Origin: Prado023 sp963788325
GTDB lineage: Bacteria; Actinomycetota; Actinomycetes; S36-B12; CAIYMF01
Reading direction: 5' to 3'
DNA: 64,000 nucleotides
NCBI GenBank assembly: GCA_963788325.1
Contig: CAWBGJ010000015.1
Location: 62,001-126,000, forward strand
Shown: one piece after another, positions 1 through 6,981 of the stretch
Layout of the letters: each line of letters begins with the position of its first letter
Numbering within the stretch: the first letter of the stretch is position 1
Made by a program: the position numbers and the translations under genes
Notes under the pieces: model-generated
The model's input: the letters and a program-made list of their open reading frames with translations, nothing else
Database searches by the model: none
What the model was told of the DNA's origin: nothing

Positions 1-529
1 CGTCCGGGTGACCCTCGCCGATGCGTCGATAGCGCGAGGTCACCTCCGCCAGCTCGACCCGCAGCGCCTCGACCTGCTCCACAGTGGCCAGGATCGAGGT
101 GTCACCCAGGCCGAGGGCATCTCGCCAGCGCACGGGCCAGGACTCCTCGACATCGAGCCAGGCCTCGAACCGCCCGCCCATGGCGTGCAGGTAGTCCCGG
201 ACCAGCCAGTTCAGGGCGGTCTCGGAGTCCTCGTCGCCGGCGAAGTCCGCGACCGTCCACTGGTGGAGGTCCGTGGCCGCGCGCCAGAGCCGCGCCTTAC
301 CGGAACCCTGTCCGGTGTCGGCCACCAGGCCGACGGACTCCAGCTTGCGCAGGTGATACGAGGTCGCTCCCGAGTTGGTCTGCAGCGTCGCTGCCAGGTC
401 GGTGGCGGTTGCTGGCCCGCCGCGGCGCAGCGAGCTCAACAGCCGGGATCGCAGGGGATGGGCCAGGACGCGCAGCGCGTCCGCATCCAGGCGCACACTG
501 GTCGGTACGGGGTCCTGTGTGCCGTCCAT
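1..529 (-). CDS. ArsR-family winged-helix regulator (C-terminus beyond window)
   Basis: Read on the minus strand from an ATG at 529, the frame stays open to the window edge, so the C-terminus is missing. The first 85 residues have the ArsR/HTH_20 layout: an 'LRVLAHPLRSRLL' helix, a recognition region 'TNSGATSYHLRKLE', then the beta wing 'VADTGQGSGKARLWR'. No metal-binding cysteine pair is visible, so metal sensing is not supported. The downstream part is acidic and helical, as in actinobacterial 'helix-turn-helix domain' proteins with a ligand or dimer module. The gene follows the gamma-carbonic-anhydrase-like gene on the same strand, and a strong palindrome sits just upstream, suggesting autoregulation. 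The ligand is unknown. Confidence 0.85.
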   Translation of the reverse strand, partial: MDGTQDPVPTSVRLDADALRVLAHPLRSRLLSSLRRGGPATATDLAATLQTNSGATSYHLRKLESVGLVADTGQGSGKARLWRAATDLHQWTVADFAGDEDSETALNWLVRDYLHAMGGRFEAWLDVEESWPVRWRDALGLGDTSILATVEQVEALRVELAEVTSRYRRIGEGHPD

Positions 530-530
530 A

Positions 531-577
531 CGTGCACACTACTCGTGCACACAATCTATGCACAAGTAGTGTGCACG
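531..577. promoter_or_regulatory. Nested inverted repeat, probable operator of the ArsR-type gene
   Basis: CGTGCACACTACT (531-543) is repeated as its exact reverse complement at 565-577, a 13-bp perfect arm pair with a 21-bp spacer. Inside lies a second, shorter pair, GTGCA (545-549) and TGCAC (559-563). The block ends one base before the regulator's start codon and contains an AT-richer 'CATAGATT' (minus strand) that could be a -10. No T-tract follows, so an operator fits better than a terminator. Binding by the adjacent regulator is inferred. Confidence 0.6.
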
Positions 578-580
578 CAG

Positions 581-1099
581 TCAGCCGATTCGGCGCAGCT
601 CCGCGTTGTACCAGTGCGCGTTCGCCACGTAGGTCGCCACGGAGGCCTCGATCATGTCGGCCCGGGCGGCACCGGCCACGATCCTGGCCGGCACACCACG
701 GGCCAGCGCCCCACTGGGCACCTCGGTGCCGGGCGAGACCAGTGCTGCGGCCGCCACGAAGCCGCCGGAGCGCACGATCGCGGCATGCAGCACGACCGCG
801 CCGGAGCCCACCAGGCTGCCATCCTCGATCGTGCAGGCCTCCAGATGGACCCTGTGACCAATCACACAGCGGTCACCGACCACCGTGTCGCACTCGGAGG
901 TGCAGTGCACCACGGTCCCGTCCTGGATGGAGGTGCGTGCCCCCACGAGCACCCTCCCGGAGTCCCCGCGCAGCACGGCTGTGGGCCAGATCGAGGACTC
1001 CGGCCCCACGGTGACATCGCCGATGAGAACCGCTTCCGGGTGCACGAAGGCGCTCGGGTGGATCGTCGGGGTGCGATCCCCGATGGCGTACAGGGCCAT
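581..1099 (-). CDS. Gamma-carbonic anhydrase-like hexapeptide-repeat protein
   Basis: This 172-residue protein is built of left-handed beta-helix hexapeptide repeats ('IGDVTVGPESSIWPTAVLRGD', 'VGARTSIQDGTVVH') and ends in a C-terminal helix, the usual length for the CaiE/PaaY/YrdA gamma-CA-like family. Two of the three zinc-ligand histidines of Cam-type enzymes are recognisable, in 'TVVHCT' and 'IGHRVHLEAC'. At the third position the usual 'HGC' reads 'EAC', with a histidine two residues earlier. Zinc binding and carbonic anhydrase activity are therefore uncertain, and an acyl-transferase-like or structural role is possible. The ArsR-type gene lies 51 bp downstream on the same strand. Confidence 0.85.
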   Translation of the reverse strand: MALYAIGDRTPTIHPSAFVHPEAVLIGDVTVGPESSIWPTAVLRGDSGRVLVGARTSIQDGTVVHCTSECDTVVGDRCVIGHRVHLEACTIEDGSLVGSGAVVLHAAIVRSGGFVAAAALVSPGTEVPSGALARGVPARIVAGAARADMIEASVATYVANAHWYNAELRRIG

Positions 1100-1265
1100 A
1101 TGCTCCTCCTGATCGTGCCGGGCTGCGTGTCGCGCTCACGGTGACCCCATCATGGTGCACACTTCGCGGGCGGCGCGGGCATAGAGCCAGGAGCCGCGAT
1201 GTTGTACCGTTCCGACGCCGATCCCAACCTGGACGCCGCACCCAACCTGGGGGGAGAACCCGCAC

Positions 1266-1568
1266 ATGGCCACTGACTACGACGCCCCGCGCAAGACCGA
1301 GGACGACAGCCTTGCCGAGGACAGCATCGAGGAGCTGAAGGCCCGCCGGGTCGACAAGGCCGCCTCGACAGTCGACGTCGACGAGACCGAGCTGGCCGAG
1401 AACCTCGAGCTGCCCGGCGCAGACCTCTCCGACGAGAGCCTGAGCGTGCGAGTGCTGCCCCGGCAGGCCGACGAGTTCACGTGCGGGCGCTGCTTCCTGG
1501 TCCATCACCGCAGCCAGCTGGCCGGCGAGCGCGACGGCATGCCCATCTGCCGGGAGTGCGCCGCCTGA
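1266..1568 (+). CDS. DUF4193 family protein
   Basis: This 100-residue actinobacterial protein of unknown function starts 'MATDYDAPRK' and carries the family signature 'SIEELKARR' followed by an acidic linker. It ends in a zinc-ribbon-like segment with two CxxC pairs ('CGRC' about residue 78 and 'CREC' about 96) around 'FLVHHRSQLA'. The length matches the family. The protein is cytoplasmic and may bind zinc, but no reaction is known. The 166-bp gap upstream, shared with the divergent gamma-CA-like gene, must hold both promoters. Confidence 0.9.
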   Translation: MATDYDAPRKTEDDSLAEDSIEELKARRVDKAASTVDVDETELAENLELPGADLSDESLSVRVLPRQADEFTCGRCFLVHHRSQLAGERDGMPICRECAA

Positions 1569-1587
1569 TCCCGGGGCCCAGCGCCGA

Positions 1588-1842
1588 TCAGTCGTTGGGA
1601 TCGAGTACGCGCCAGATGATGATCTCGATCAGGGCCACAGAGGCGGCCATCGCAGCAGCCCACATGAGGCGCTTGGCGATGGAGGCGTCCTGACGGCTGA
1701 CCATAGGTGCGGGTTGCCCGGTACGGGCCTCGTAGACCTTGGCGGCGGTCTTGCGCACCGCCCACGCCGCGCCCAGGGAGATCGCCGGTGCGGCGTTGGT
1801 CAGCATCGAGGAGCGCGAGTCGTGCGCCGTTGGGGAGCTCAT
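1588..1842 (-). CDS. DUF4235 small membrane protein
   Basis: This 84-residue protein starts at the ATG encoding 'MSSPTAHDS', which overlaps the stop of the upstream DUF3093 gene by ATGA. An open frame continues further upstream, but the coupled start is preferred. The protein has two hydrophobic stretches (about residues 16-35 and 60-80) around a basic, helical middle ('RKTAAKVYEARTG'), typical of actinobacterial DUF4235. No function is known. It is co-transcribed with DUF3093 and converges on DUF4193. Confidence 0.8.
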   Translation of the reverse strand: MSSPTAHDSRSSMLTNAAPAISLGAAWAVRKTAAKVYEARTGQPAPMVSRQDASIAKRLMWAAAMAASVALIEIIIWRVLDPND

Positions 1843-2324
1843 GGCGCCAGCCTGCCACGGGTCGCCTCGATCGCGCGCGCCAATCGATCCGGGTGCCGGC
1901 ACGCCAACAGCCATGTGCGGTGCGGGTCCTGTGGGTCGGTGACCTCCACGACCAGGGCCCCTGGGCCGACCCCGGGACGCATCAGCATGAAGGCGCTAGG
2001 GTCCCCCTGCGGGCCCCTGGCCAGTCGGGCGTGCTCGCCGTCGACGGCCAGGACCCGACCCATCGCATCCCAGTCCAGCCGCGCCCGACCGGCGCGCAGC
2101 CCCTGCTCACCGACCTCGAGCCTGACGGCGGCGTGGGCGATCAGGCTGACCACGACCGCCGCGCCGACCAGGGCGACGAGCCGCCCGGCCACCGGGCCCA
2201 GTGAGACCCCGTAGGCGATTCCCAGGGCTAGCACAGCGCCCAGCGCGATGACCCACGTGGTCGGTCCGGGCCAGAGCCGTTCGCCGTACGTGCTGGCCCC
2301 GTCGACCGATCGTTGTGTGCTCAC
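1839..2324 (-). CDS. DUF3093 family membrane protein
   Basis: This 161-residue protein starts at a GTG ('VSTQRSVDGA'). A short cytoplasmic N-terminus containing 'YGERLWPGP' leads into two transmembrane helices (about residues 20-65), followed by a soluble beta-rich domain. That arrangement is the DUF3093 pattern of actinobacteria, whose function is unknown. The gene is divergent from the thioesterase-dut operon across 90 bp, and its stop overlaps the DUF4235 start by 4 bp. In other actinobacteria DUF3093 often sits beside dut and DUF3710, as here. Confidence 0.85.
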   Translation of the reverse strand: MSTQRSVDGASTYGERLWPGPTTWVIALGAVLALGIAYGVSLGPVAGRLVALVGAAVVVSLIAHAAVRLEVGEQGLRAGRARLDWDAMGRVLAVDGEHARLARGPQGDPSAFMLMRPGVGPGALVVEVTDPQDPHRTWLLACRHPDRLARAIEATRGRLAP

Positions 2325-2414
2325 GTGCTCACCCTGCCATCCCAGGGCCCGGGCGCCGGGCCCGGCCTCGGCCCGGCCCCGGATCGGCTGGTCGCCGGAG
2401 GCTAGTCTCGCTAC

Positions 2415-3020
2415 GTGACGCCCGCTGCCCTGAGCACCCACGCCCCTCCCGAACCGATCGGTCCCGGCACCACTCCGGGGCCCGACGCCGTCCTGCCTGA
2501 GCGACACCCCGACGCAGCTGCCCCCGGCACGGAGATCGGCTCGCACTACCGGCAGTGCTTCGGGTGCGGGGGTGATCACCCGTGCGGCCTGCACATGCGG
2601 GTCACGGCTGGCGAGGGCCTGACCCTGTCGGCGGCCTTCGAGGTGGGTCCGACCCACCAGGGCGCCCCCGGCCTTGCCCACGGAGGCCTGCTCACCGCGG
2701 CTGTCGACGAGGTGCTGGGAGCCATGAACTGGCTCCTGATGCGTCCGGCCGTCACTGCGCGGCTGGAGACCAACTTCGTCCGCCCGGTCCCCGTCGGGTC
2801 CGTCCTGGACCTGCAGGCCCGCATCACCGGTGTCGCCGGGCGCAAGGTGTACACCGCAGCCGTGGGGCGATTGGGCGCGGACGGACCGGTCGTGGTGACG
2901 GCGTCGGCACTGTTCATCCAGGTGGAGGTGGGGCACTTCCGCAGCCATGGCCGGGCTGCTGAGGTCTCGGCGGCTATTGCCGGGGGCGATGCCGGCCCGC
3001 CGGCGGAGATGAATCCATGA
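2415..3020 (+). CDS. PaaI-like hotdog thioesterase
   Basis: This 201-residue protein has a proline-rich, probably disordered N-terminus of about 40 residues followed by a single hotdog domain. The 'CFGCGGDHPCGL' motif, the helix segment 'LAHGGLLTAAVDEVLG' and the strand 'RLETNFVRPVPVGS' mark the PaaI/4HBT thioesterase family, which hydrolyses acyl-CoA thioesters. The substrate cannot be told. The start is a GTG at 2415, and the stop overlaps the dut start by ATGA, so the two genes are translationally coupled. Confidence 0.85.
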   Translation: MTPAALSTHAPPEPIGPGTTPGPDAVLPERHPDAAAPGTEIGSHYRQCFGCGGDHPCGLHMRVTAGEGLTLSAAFEVGPTHQGAPGLAHGGLLTAAVDEVLGAMNWLLMRPAVTARLETNFVRPVPVGSVLDLQARITGVAGRKVYTAAVGRLGADGPVVVTASALFIQVEVGHFRSHGRAAEVSAAIAGGDAGPPAEMNP

Positions 3021-3463
3021 CCGATGTCCTGATCTCAAGGCTCGACCCCGGGGTCCCCATCCCTAGTTATGCGCACCCGGGAGATGCCGGTGCCGACCTG
3101 GTGACCACCGTCGACGCCACGCTGGCCCCGGGGGAGCGGGCGCTGCTTCCCACCGGGATCGCGATAGCCCTGCCCGACGGCTTCGCAGCCTTCGTCCACC
3201 CGCGCAGCGGCCTGGCGGCCCGGTTCGGCGTCGCGCTGGTCAATGCCCCGGGCACGGTGGACGCCGGCTACCGGGGGGAGATCCAGGTCAGCGTGATCAA
3301 CCTCGACCCACGCACCCCGGTGGTCTTCCATCGCGGCGATCGGATCGCGCAGCTGGTCATCCAGGAGGTCGTCCGCGCACGCTTCCACGAGGTGGGTGCC
3401 CTGCCCGGCTCGGCGCGTGGTGCCGGTGGCTTCGGGTCCACCGGTGGGCACACCGCGGGGTAG
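3017..3463 (+). CDS. dut: Deoxyuridine 5'-triphosphate nucleotidohydrolase (dUTPase)
   Basis: This 148-residue trimeric-type dUTPase converts dUTP to dUMP and pyrophosphate, keeping uracil out of DNA and feeding dTMP synthesis. All five family motifs can be found: 'AGADL', 'PRSGLAAR', the uracil-pocket strand 'NAPGTVDAGYRGE', 'RGDRIAQLV', and the C-terminal glycine-rich flap 'RGAGGFGSTG' that closes over the substrate. Its length is normal. It is coupled to the upstream thioesterase gene and followed after 34 bp by DUF3710, the common actinobacterial order. Confidence 0.97.
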   Translation: MTDVLISRLDPGVPIPSYAHPGDAGADLVTTVDATLAPGERALLPTGIAIALPDGFAAFVHPRSGLAARFGVALVNAPGTVDAGYRGEIQVSVINLDPRTPVVFHRGDRIAQLVIQEVVRARFHEVGALPGSARGAGGFGSTGGHTAG

Positions 3464-3497
3464 CCTGTACCGCTGACACTTCGCTGGGAGGCTCCTG

Positions 3498-4355
3498 ATG
3501 GCCATGTTCCGCCGACGCTCCACGTCCTCCGGACCGCAGGCCGACGAGACGCCCACGGACACCCCCGCTGAGCCGACCGCCGAGGGCGCCCAGGACACGG
3601 CCGCGGACGGGCCGGAGGGGACGGACCCGGACCAGAGCGCCACGGTTGGCGGCGTCGTCGACGCACCGCTTCCGGCGTACGACCGTGCCCGGGGGCCGTT
3701 CGACGCCAGTGAGATGGAGCAGGCGGACAGCGACCTGGTCCGCCTGGACCTCGGGTCGCTGCTCATCCCCGGCCTGCCGGGTGTGGGCGTGCAGGTGGAG
3801 GCCGACCCCAACACCCAGCAGGTGCGCGCGATCACCGGCGTCCTCGAGGACGCGGCCGTGCAGCTTCAGGTGTTCGCAGCGCCGCGCTCCGAGGGCCTGT
3901 GGGACGAGATCCGTGCCGGGATGCTCGCTGAGATCACCGGCACCGACAAGGCCCAGGTGCTCGAGGCGTCGGGTCCGTTCGGTCCTGAGCTGCGTGCGGT
4001 CATGCCGGCGCGCTCACCCGAGGGCAAGGCGGTCATGCAGCCGCTGCGCTTCGTCGGCATCGACGGCCCACGCTGGTTCCTGCGCGCGGTGTTCCTGGGC
4101 AGGGCGGCGGCACAGCCCGATTCCGAGGATCAGCTGCACGAGCTGGTCCGCCAGACCATCGTCGTGCGGGGCACCGAGGCGATGGCGCCCCAGGATCCGC
4201 TGCCGCTGCGTTTGCCGGAGCAGCCGGTGCCGGCCGACGGGGCCGACGTCGAGGACGGGGCGGACGAGGAGGAGCTGTCCGACGCAGCAGCCGAGCAGCG
4301 CTACGCCGACCTGGATCCCTTCGAGCGCGGCCCGGAGATCACCGAGACCCGCTGA
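3498..4355 (+). CDS. DUF3710 family protein
   Basis: This 285-residue actinobacterial protein of unknown function begins 'MAMFRRR' and has an acidic, threonine/proline-rich linker to about residue 60. The conserved DUF3710 domain follows ('GPFDASEMEQADSDLVRLDL' near residues 73-92, 'GVGVQVEADPNTQQV' after it), then an acidic tail rich in Asp and Glu. There is no signal peptide or membrane segment. It sits between dut and an OB-fold gene, which hints at nucleic-acid metabolism by neighbourhood only. Confidence 0.9.
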   Translation: MAMFRRRSTSSGPQADETPTDTPAEPTAEGAQDTAADGPEGTDPDQSATVGGVVDAPLPAYDRARGPFDASEMEQADSDLVRLDLGSLLIPGLPGVGVQVEADPNTQQVRAITGVLEDAAVQLQVFAAPRSEGLWDEIRAGMLAEITGTDKAQVLEASGPFGPELRAVMPARSPEGKAVMQPLRFVGIDGPRWFLRAVFLGRAAAQPDSEDQLHELVRQTIVVRGTEAMAPQDPLPLRLPEQPVPADGADVEDGADEEELSDAAAEQRYADLDPFERGPEITETR

Positions 4356-4430
4356 CCCGGCCCGCCTGCCCGGGACCCGGGGGTCCGGTGATGACGCCCA
4401 CCAGGCCCCGCGCGCCGCTACCCTTGTGCC

Positions 4431-4814
4431 ATGTCCACCACGCGGCCCAGCCTGATGCGCCGGATGAGCGCGAGCCTGGCCAAGAGCAAGACCGAGCAGC
4501 ACGCCGAGGACCTGCGGGGGACGGTCACCTCGGTGGGGGCCACGCCGATCGGGCAGTGCACCCAGGGCCAGGAGGCCACTGTGTCCGGCGTGCTCCGGTC
4601 GGTGACCCTGCGTCCCCGTGAGACCGTGCCTGCGGTGGAGGCCGACCTCTACGACGGATCCGGGCAGGTGCGCCTGGTCTGGCTCGGCCGGCGCCGCATC
4701 CCCGGGATCACCCCGGGCCGAGCCATCGTGGTCACGGGGCGCATCACGTGCAACGAGACAGATCCGACGATCTTCAACCCGCGCTACGAGCTCCGCGAGA
4801 GCCTGGGCGCCTGA
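4431..4814 (+). CDS. OB-fold nucleic-acid-binding domain protein
   Basis: This 127-residue protein has a basic N-terminal helix (about 1-25) followed by a single OB-fold of the RecG/tRNA anti-codon type ('GQEATVSGVLRSV', 'DGSGQVRLVWLGRRRIPGI', 'GRAIVVTGRI'). In actinobacteria this small protein regularly lies between DUF3710 and DUF3159. It probably binds single-stranded DNA or RNA, but its partner is unknown. Its TGA overlaps the next ATG by one base (TGATG), indicating coupling. Confidence 0.85.
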   Translation: MSTTRPSLMRRMSASLAKSKTEQHAEDLRGTVTSVGATPIGQCTQGQEATVSGVLRSVTLRPRETVPAVEADLYDGSGQVRLVWLGRRRIPGITPGRAIVVTGRITCNETDPTIFNPRYELRESLGA

Positions 4815-5569
4815 TGCCCTCGGACCCCACGCTGCCCGCGCACGGCGCGCCCGCCGGCCCCGGCGCGGAGCAGTTGGCCGGCGCCCAGGCGCTGGGCATG
4901 GACCGGGTCATGCTCGACCGGGCGGTCGGCGGTTGGCGGGGGATGATCGACTCCGGTGTGCCCGCGACCGTGTTCGTGCTGGCCTACCTGGTGACCGGCC
5001 AGGACCTGCAGCCCGCCCTGATCGCCGCGCTCGCCTCGGGTGGGTTGATCGCCCTGGTGAGGATCGCACGGCGCGAGCCCCTGCAGCAGGTGCTGGCAGG
5101 CTTCCTCGGAGTTGCGATCTCGGCCTTCGTGGCCACCAGGACCGGCCGCGCGGAGAACTACTTCCTCATCGGCCTGCTCATCAACGTGGGCTACCTGGCC
5201 GCGTACGCGGGGTCGATCGTGGTGCGTTGGCCCCTGATGGGCGTCATCATCGAGAGCCTGCGCGGGGAGTCGGTGTCCGCGTGGCGGTCGGACCCGGCGC
5301 TGTACCGCGCGTACGCCACCGCCTCGTGGGTGTGGGTGGCCATGTTCGCCCTGCGCCTGGTGATCCAGCTGCCCATGTACTTCGCGGGCGCTGTGGGCCT
5401 GCTGGGCGTGGCGAAGTTGGCGCTGGGCTGGCCGTTGTTCCTGCTCGCGGCCTATCTGAGCTACCAGATCATCCATCCGGTGCTCGCCGCGGCCAAGGCG
5501 CGCTCCGAGGCCACCGAGGCCGCTGCTGGCCCAGCGGGGAGCCCGATCGTCGAGGCCGACCCGGCCTGA
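4814..5569 (+). CDS. DUF3159 multi-pass membrane protein
   Basis: This 251-residue integral membrane protein starts at the ATG ('MPSDPTLPA') overlapping the OB-fold stop, and a longer in-frame reading is disfavoured. Five or six transmembrane helices lie between residues about 45 and 225, with the DUF3159 signature 'NYFLIGLLINVGYLAAY' and a 'WPLMGVI' loop. The function is unknown; members resemble small intracellular-septation or transport proteins only in topology. It closes the thioesterase-to-DUF3159 operon, and a hairpin follows the stop. Confidence 0.85.
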   Translation: MPSDPTLPAHGAPAGPGAEQLAGAQALGMDRVMLDRAVGGWRGMIDSGVPATVFVLAYLVTGQDLQPALIAALASGGLIALVRIARREPLQQVLAGFLGVAISAFVATRTGRAENYFLIGLLINVGYLAAYAGSIVVRWPLMGVIIESLRGESVSAWRSDPALYRAYATASWVWVAMFALRLVIQLPMYFAGAVGLLGVAKLALGWPLFLLAAYLSYQIIHPVLAAAKARSEATEAAAGPAGSPIVEADPA

Positions 5570-5580
5570 GACCGCGCGCG

Positions 5581-5621
5581 CCTGCTCCGCGAGCCGGCGC
5601 GGGCGCTAGCGCGAGAGCAGG
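5581..5621. terminator. Candidate bidirectional terminator
   Basis: CCTGCTCCGCG (5581-5591) pairs with 5610-5621 apart from one bulged A, with an 18-nt loop. It lies between the convergent stops of DUF3159 and the RCK gene and overlaps the last codons of the latter. There is no clear T-tract, which is common in high-GC genomes. Confidence 0.45.
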
Positions 5622-6262
5622 CTCTGGATCGCTTCCTCCTGGTCGGGGGCCGAGACGAACAGCAGCTCGTCGCCGCTCTCCAGCGGGTCGTCGGGGCTGG
5701 GCGCGATCACCTGACCACCGCGCAGGATCGCCACCAGCGACGTGTCCGGCGGCCACGACACGTCCCCCACCCGGGACCCGACGACCGGCGAGTCCGCCCG
5801 AAGCGTGAGCTCCACGAGATTGGCGTTGCTCTGGCGGAAGGTGAACAGGCGCACGAGGTCGCCGACGGTGACGGCCTCCTCGACCAGCGCGGAGAGCATC
5901 TGCGGGGTGGAGACGGCCACGTCCACGCCCCACGCCTCGTTGAACAGCCATTCGTTCTTCGGGTGGTTGACCCGGGCGACCACCCGGGGGACCCCGAACT
6001 CGGTCTTGGCCAACAGGCTCACGACCAGGTTGACCTTGTCGTCGCCGGTGGCCGCGACCACCACCTGGCAGGTCTGCAGCTGCGCCTCCTCGAGTGCGGA
6101 GACCTCGCACGCATCCGCGCACAGTACGTGTGCACCCTGGACCACGCCCACCTTGGCGATCTCGGCCTCCCGGTCGATCAACAGGATCTCGTGGCCGTTG
6201 TTGAGCAGCTCGCGTGCGATGGCACGCCCGACCTTGCCTGCGCCGGCAATCGCAACCCTCAT
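5606..6262 (-). CDS. TrkA-type potassium channel/transport regulator (RCK), second of pair
   Basis: This 218-residue RCK protein has an N-terminal Rossmann fold with the nucleotide motif 'GAGKVGRAIA' and acidic strand end 'LLIDRE' (RCK_N, residues 1-125), then an RCK_C/TrkA_C domain (about 140-215). Such proteins bind NAD(H), ATP or cyclic dinucleotides and gate potassium channels or transporters at the cytoplasmic face. The start overlaps the preceding RCK gene by ATGA. No TrkH/TrkG pore gene is nearby; the divergent neighbour is a KimA-like permease, the likely partner by context. It corresponds to the gene often called ceoC or trkB in mycobacteria. Confidence 0.93.
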   Translation of the reverse strand: MRVAIAGAGKVGRAIARELLNNGHEILLIDREAEIAKVGVVQGAHVLCADACEVSALEEAQLQTCQVVVAATGDDKVNLVVSLLAKTEFGVPRVVARVNHPKNEWLFNEAWGVDVAVSTPQMLSALVEEAVTVGDLVRLFTFRQSNANLVELTLRADSPVVGSRVGDVSWPPDTSLVAILRGGQVIAPSPDDPLESGDELLFVSAPDQEEAIQSLLSR

Positions 6263-6924
6263 GAGTGTGCCTCCGGTGCGGCCATGAAGTACTCCTGGAT
6301 GCTCTCCTCGTCGGTACGCATGAGCAGGACGTGGATGATGTCGCCGTCCTGGAGCACTGTCTCGCGAGTCGGCAGGAGCGCGCGCCCGAACCGGGTCAGG
6401 AAGGCGATCCGGGCACCTGTGGCGTCCTGCAGCTGGTGGACGAGGCGACCCATCCAGTCCGGGTGCACCGGCATCTCGGCCAGGGCCAGGGTGCCGCTGG
6501 GGTCCGTCCACTCCTCCTGGGCTCCCCGTGGGATCAGCCTGCGCAGCATCTGGTCGGTCGACCAGGCCACGCTGGCCACGGTGGGGATGCCCAGGCGCTG
6601 GTAGACCTCGGCCCGCCGGGGGTCGTAGATGCGCGCCACTACGTTCTCCACGCCGAACGTCTCCCGGGCCACCCGGGCGGCGATGATGTTCGTGTTGTCG
6701 CCGCTGCTGCAGGCTGCGAATGCCTGGGCATGGGCGATGCCCGCATCGATGAGGGTGTCGCGGTCGAAGCCGATACCCACCACCGTGGTGCCGCCGAAAT
6801 CCGGGGGCAGTTTGCGGAACGACTCGGCGTCCATGTCGATCACAGCGACCGAATGCCCCTTGCGGTCCATGGTCTGAGCCAGGGCGGAACCCACTCGGCC
6901 GCAACCGAGGATCACGATGTGCAC
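6259..6924 (-). CDS. TrkA-type potassium channel/transport regulator (RCK), first of pair
   Basis: This 221-residue paralogue of the next gene has the nucleotide motif 'GCGRVGSALA' near residue 7, 'VAVIDMD' closing the second strand, and RCK_C in the last 80 residues. The start is taken as the GTG beginning 'VHIVILGCG', because the further upstream reading runs into the divergent promoter region. The two RCK genes are coupled by a 4-bp overlap and probably form a hetero- or homo-octameric ring. It corresponds to ceoB in mycobacterial nomenclature. Only 57 bp separate it from the divergent permease gene. Confidence 0.93.
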   Translation of the reverse strand: MHIVILGCGRVGSALAQTMDRKGHSVAVIDMDAESFRKLPPDFGGTTVVGIGFDRDTLIDAGIAHAQAFAACSSGDNTNIIAARVARETFGVENVVARIYDPRRAEVYQRLGIPTVASVAWSTDQMLRRLIPRGAQEEWTDPSGTLALAEMPVHPDWMGRLVHQLQDATGARIAFLTRFGRALLPTRETVLQDGDIIHVLLMRTDEESIQEYFMAAPEAHS

Positions 6925-6981
6925 GGTCGAAACGCTACACGGGCCACCAGCAGGTGTCCGGCGTGCGTAGCATTCGCCTAC

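Noticed and set aside
6265..6981. A much longer N-terminus for the KimA-like permease
   Set aside because: It is antisense to the RCK gene and has no membrane or domain character; homology begins at the GTG at 6982.
6925..6981. Possible cyclic-di-AMP riboswitch ahead of the permease
   Set aside because: The leader is only 57 bp and shared with a divergent gene, too short for that riboswitch.
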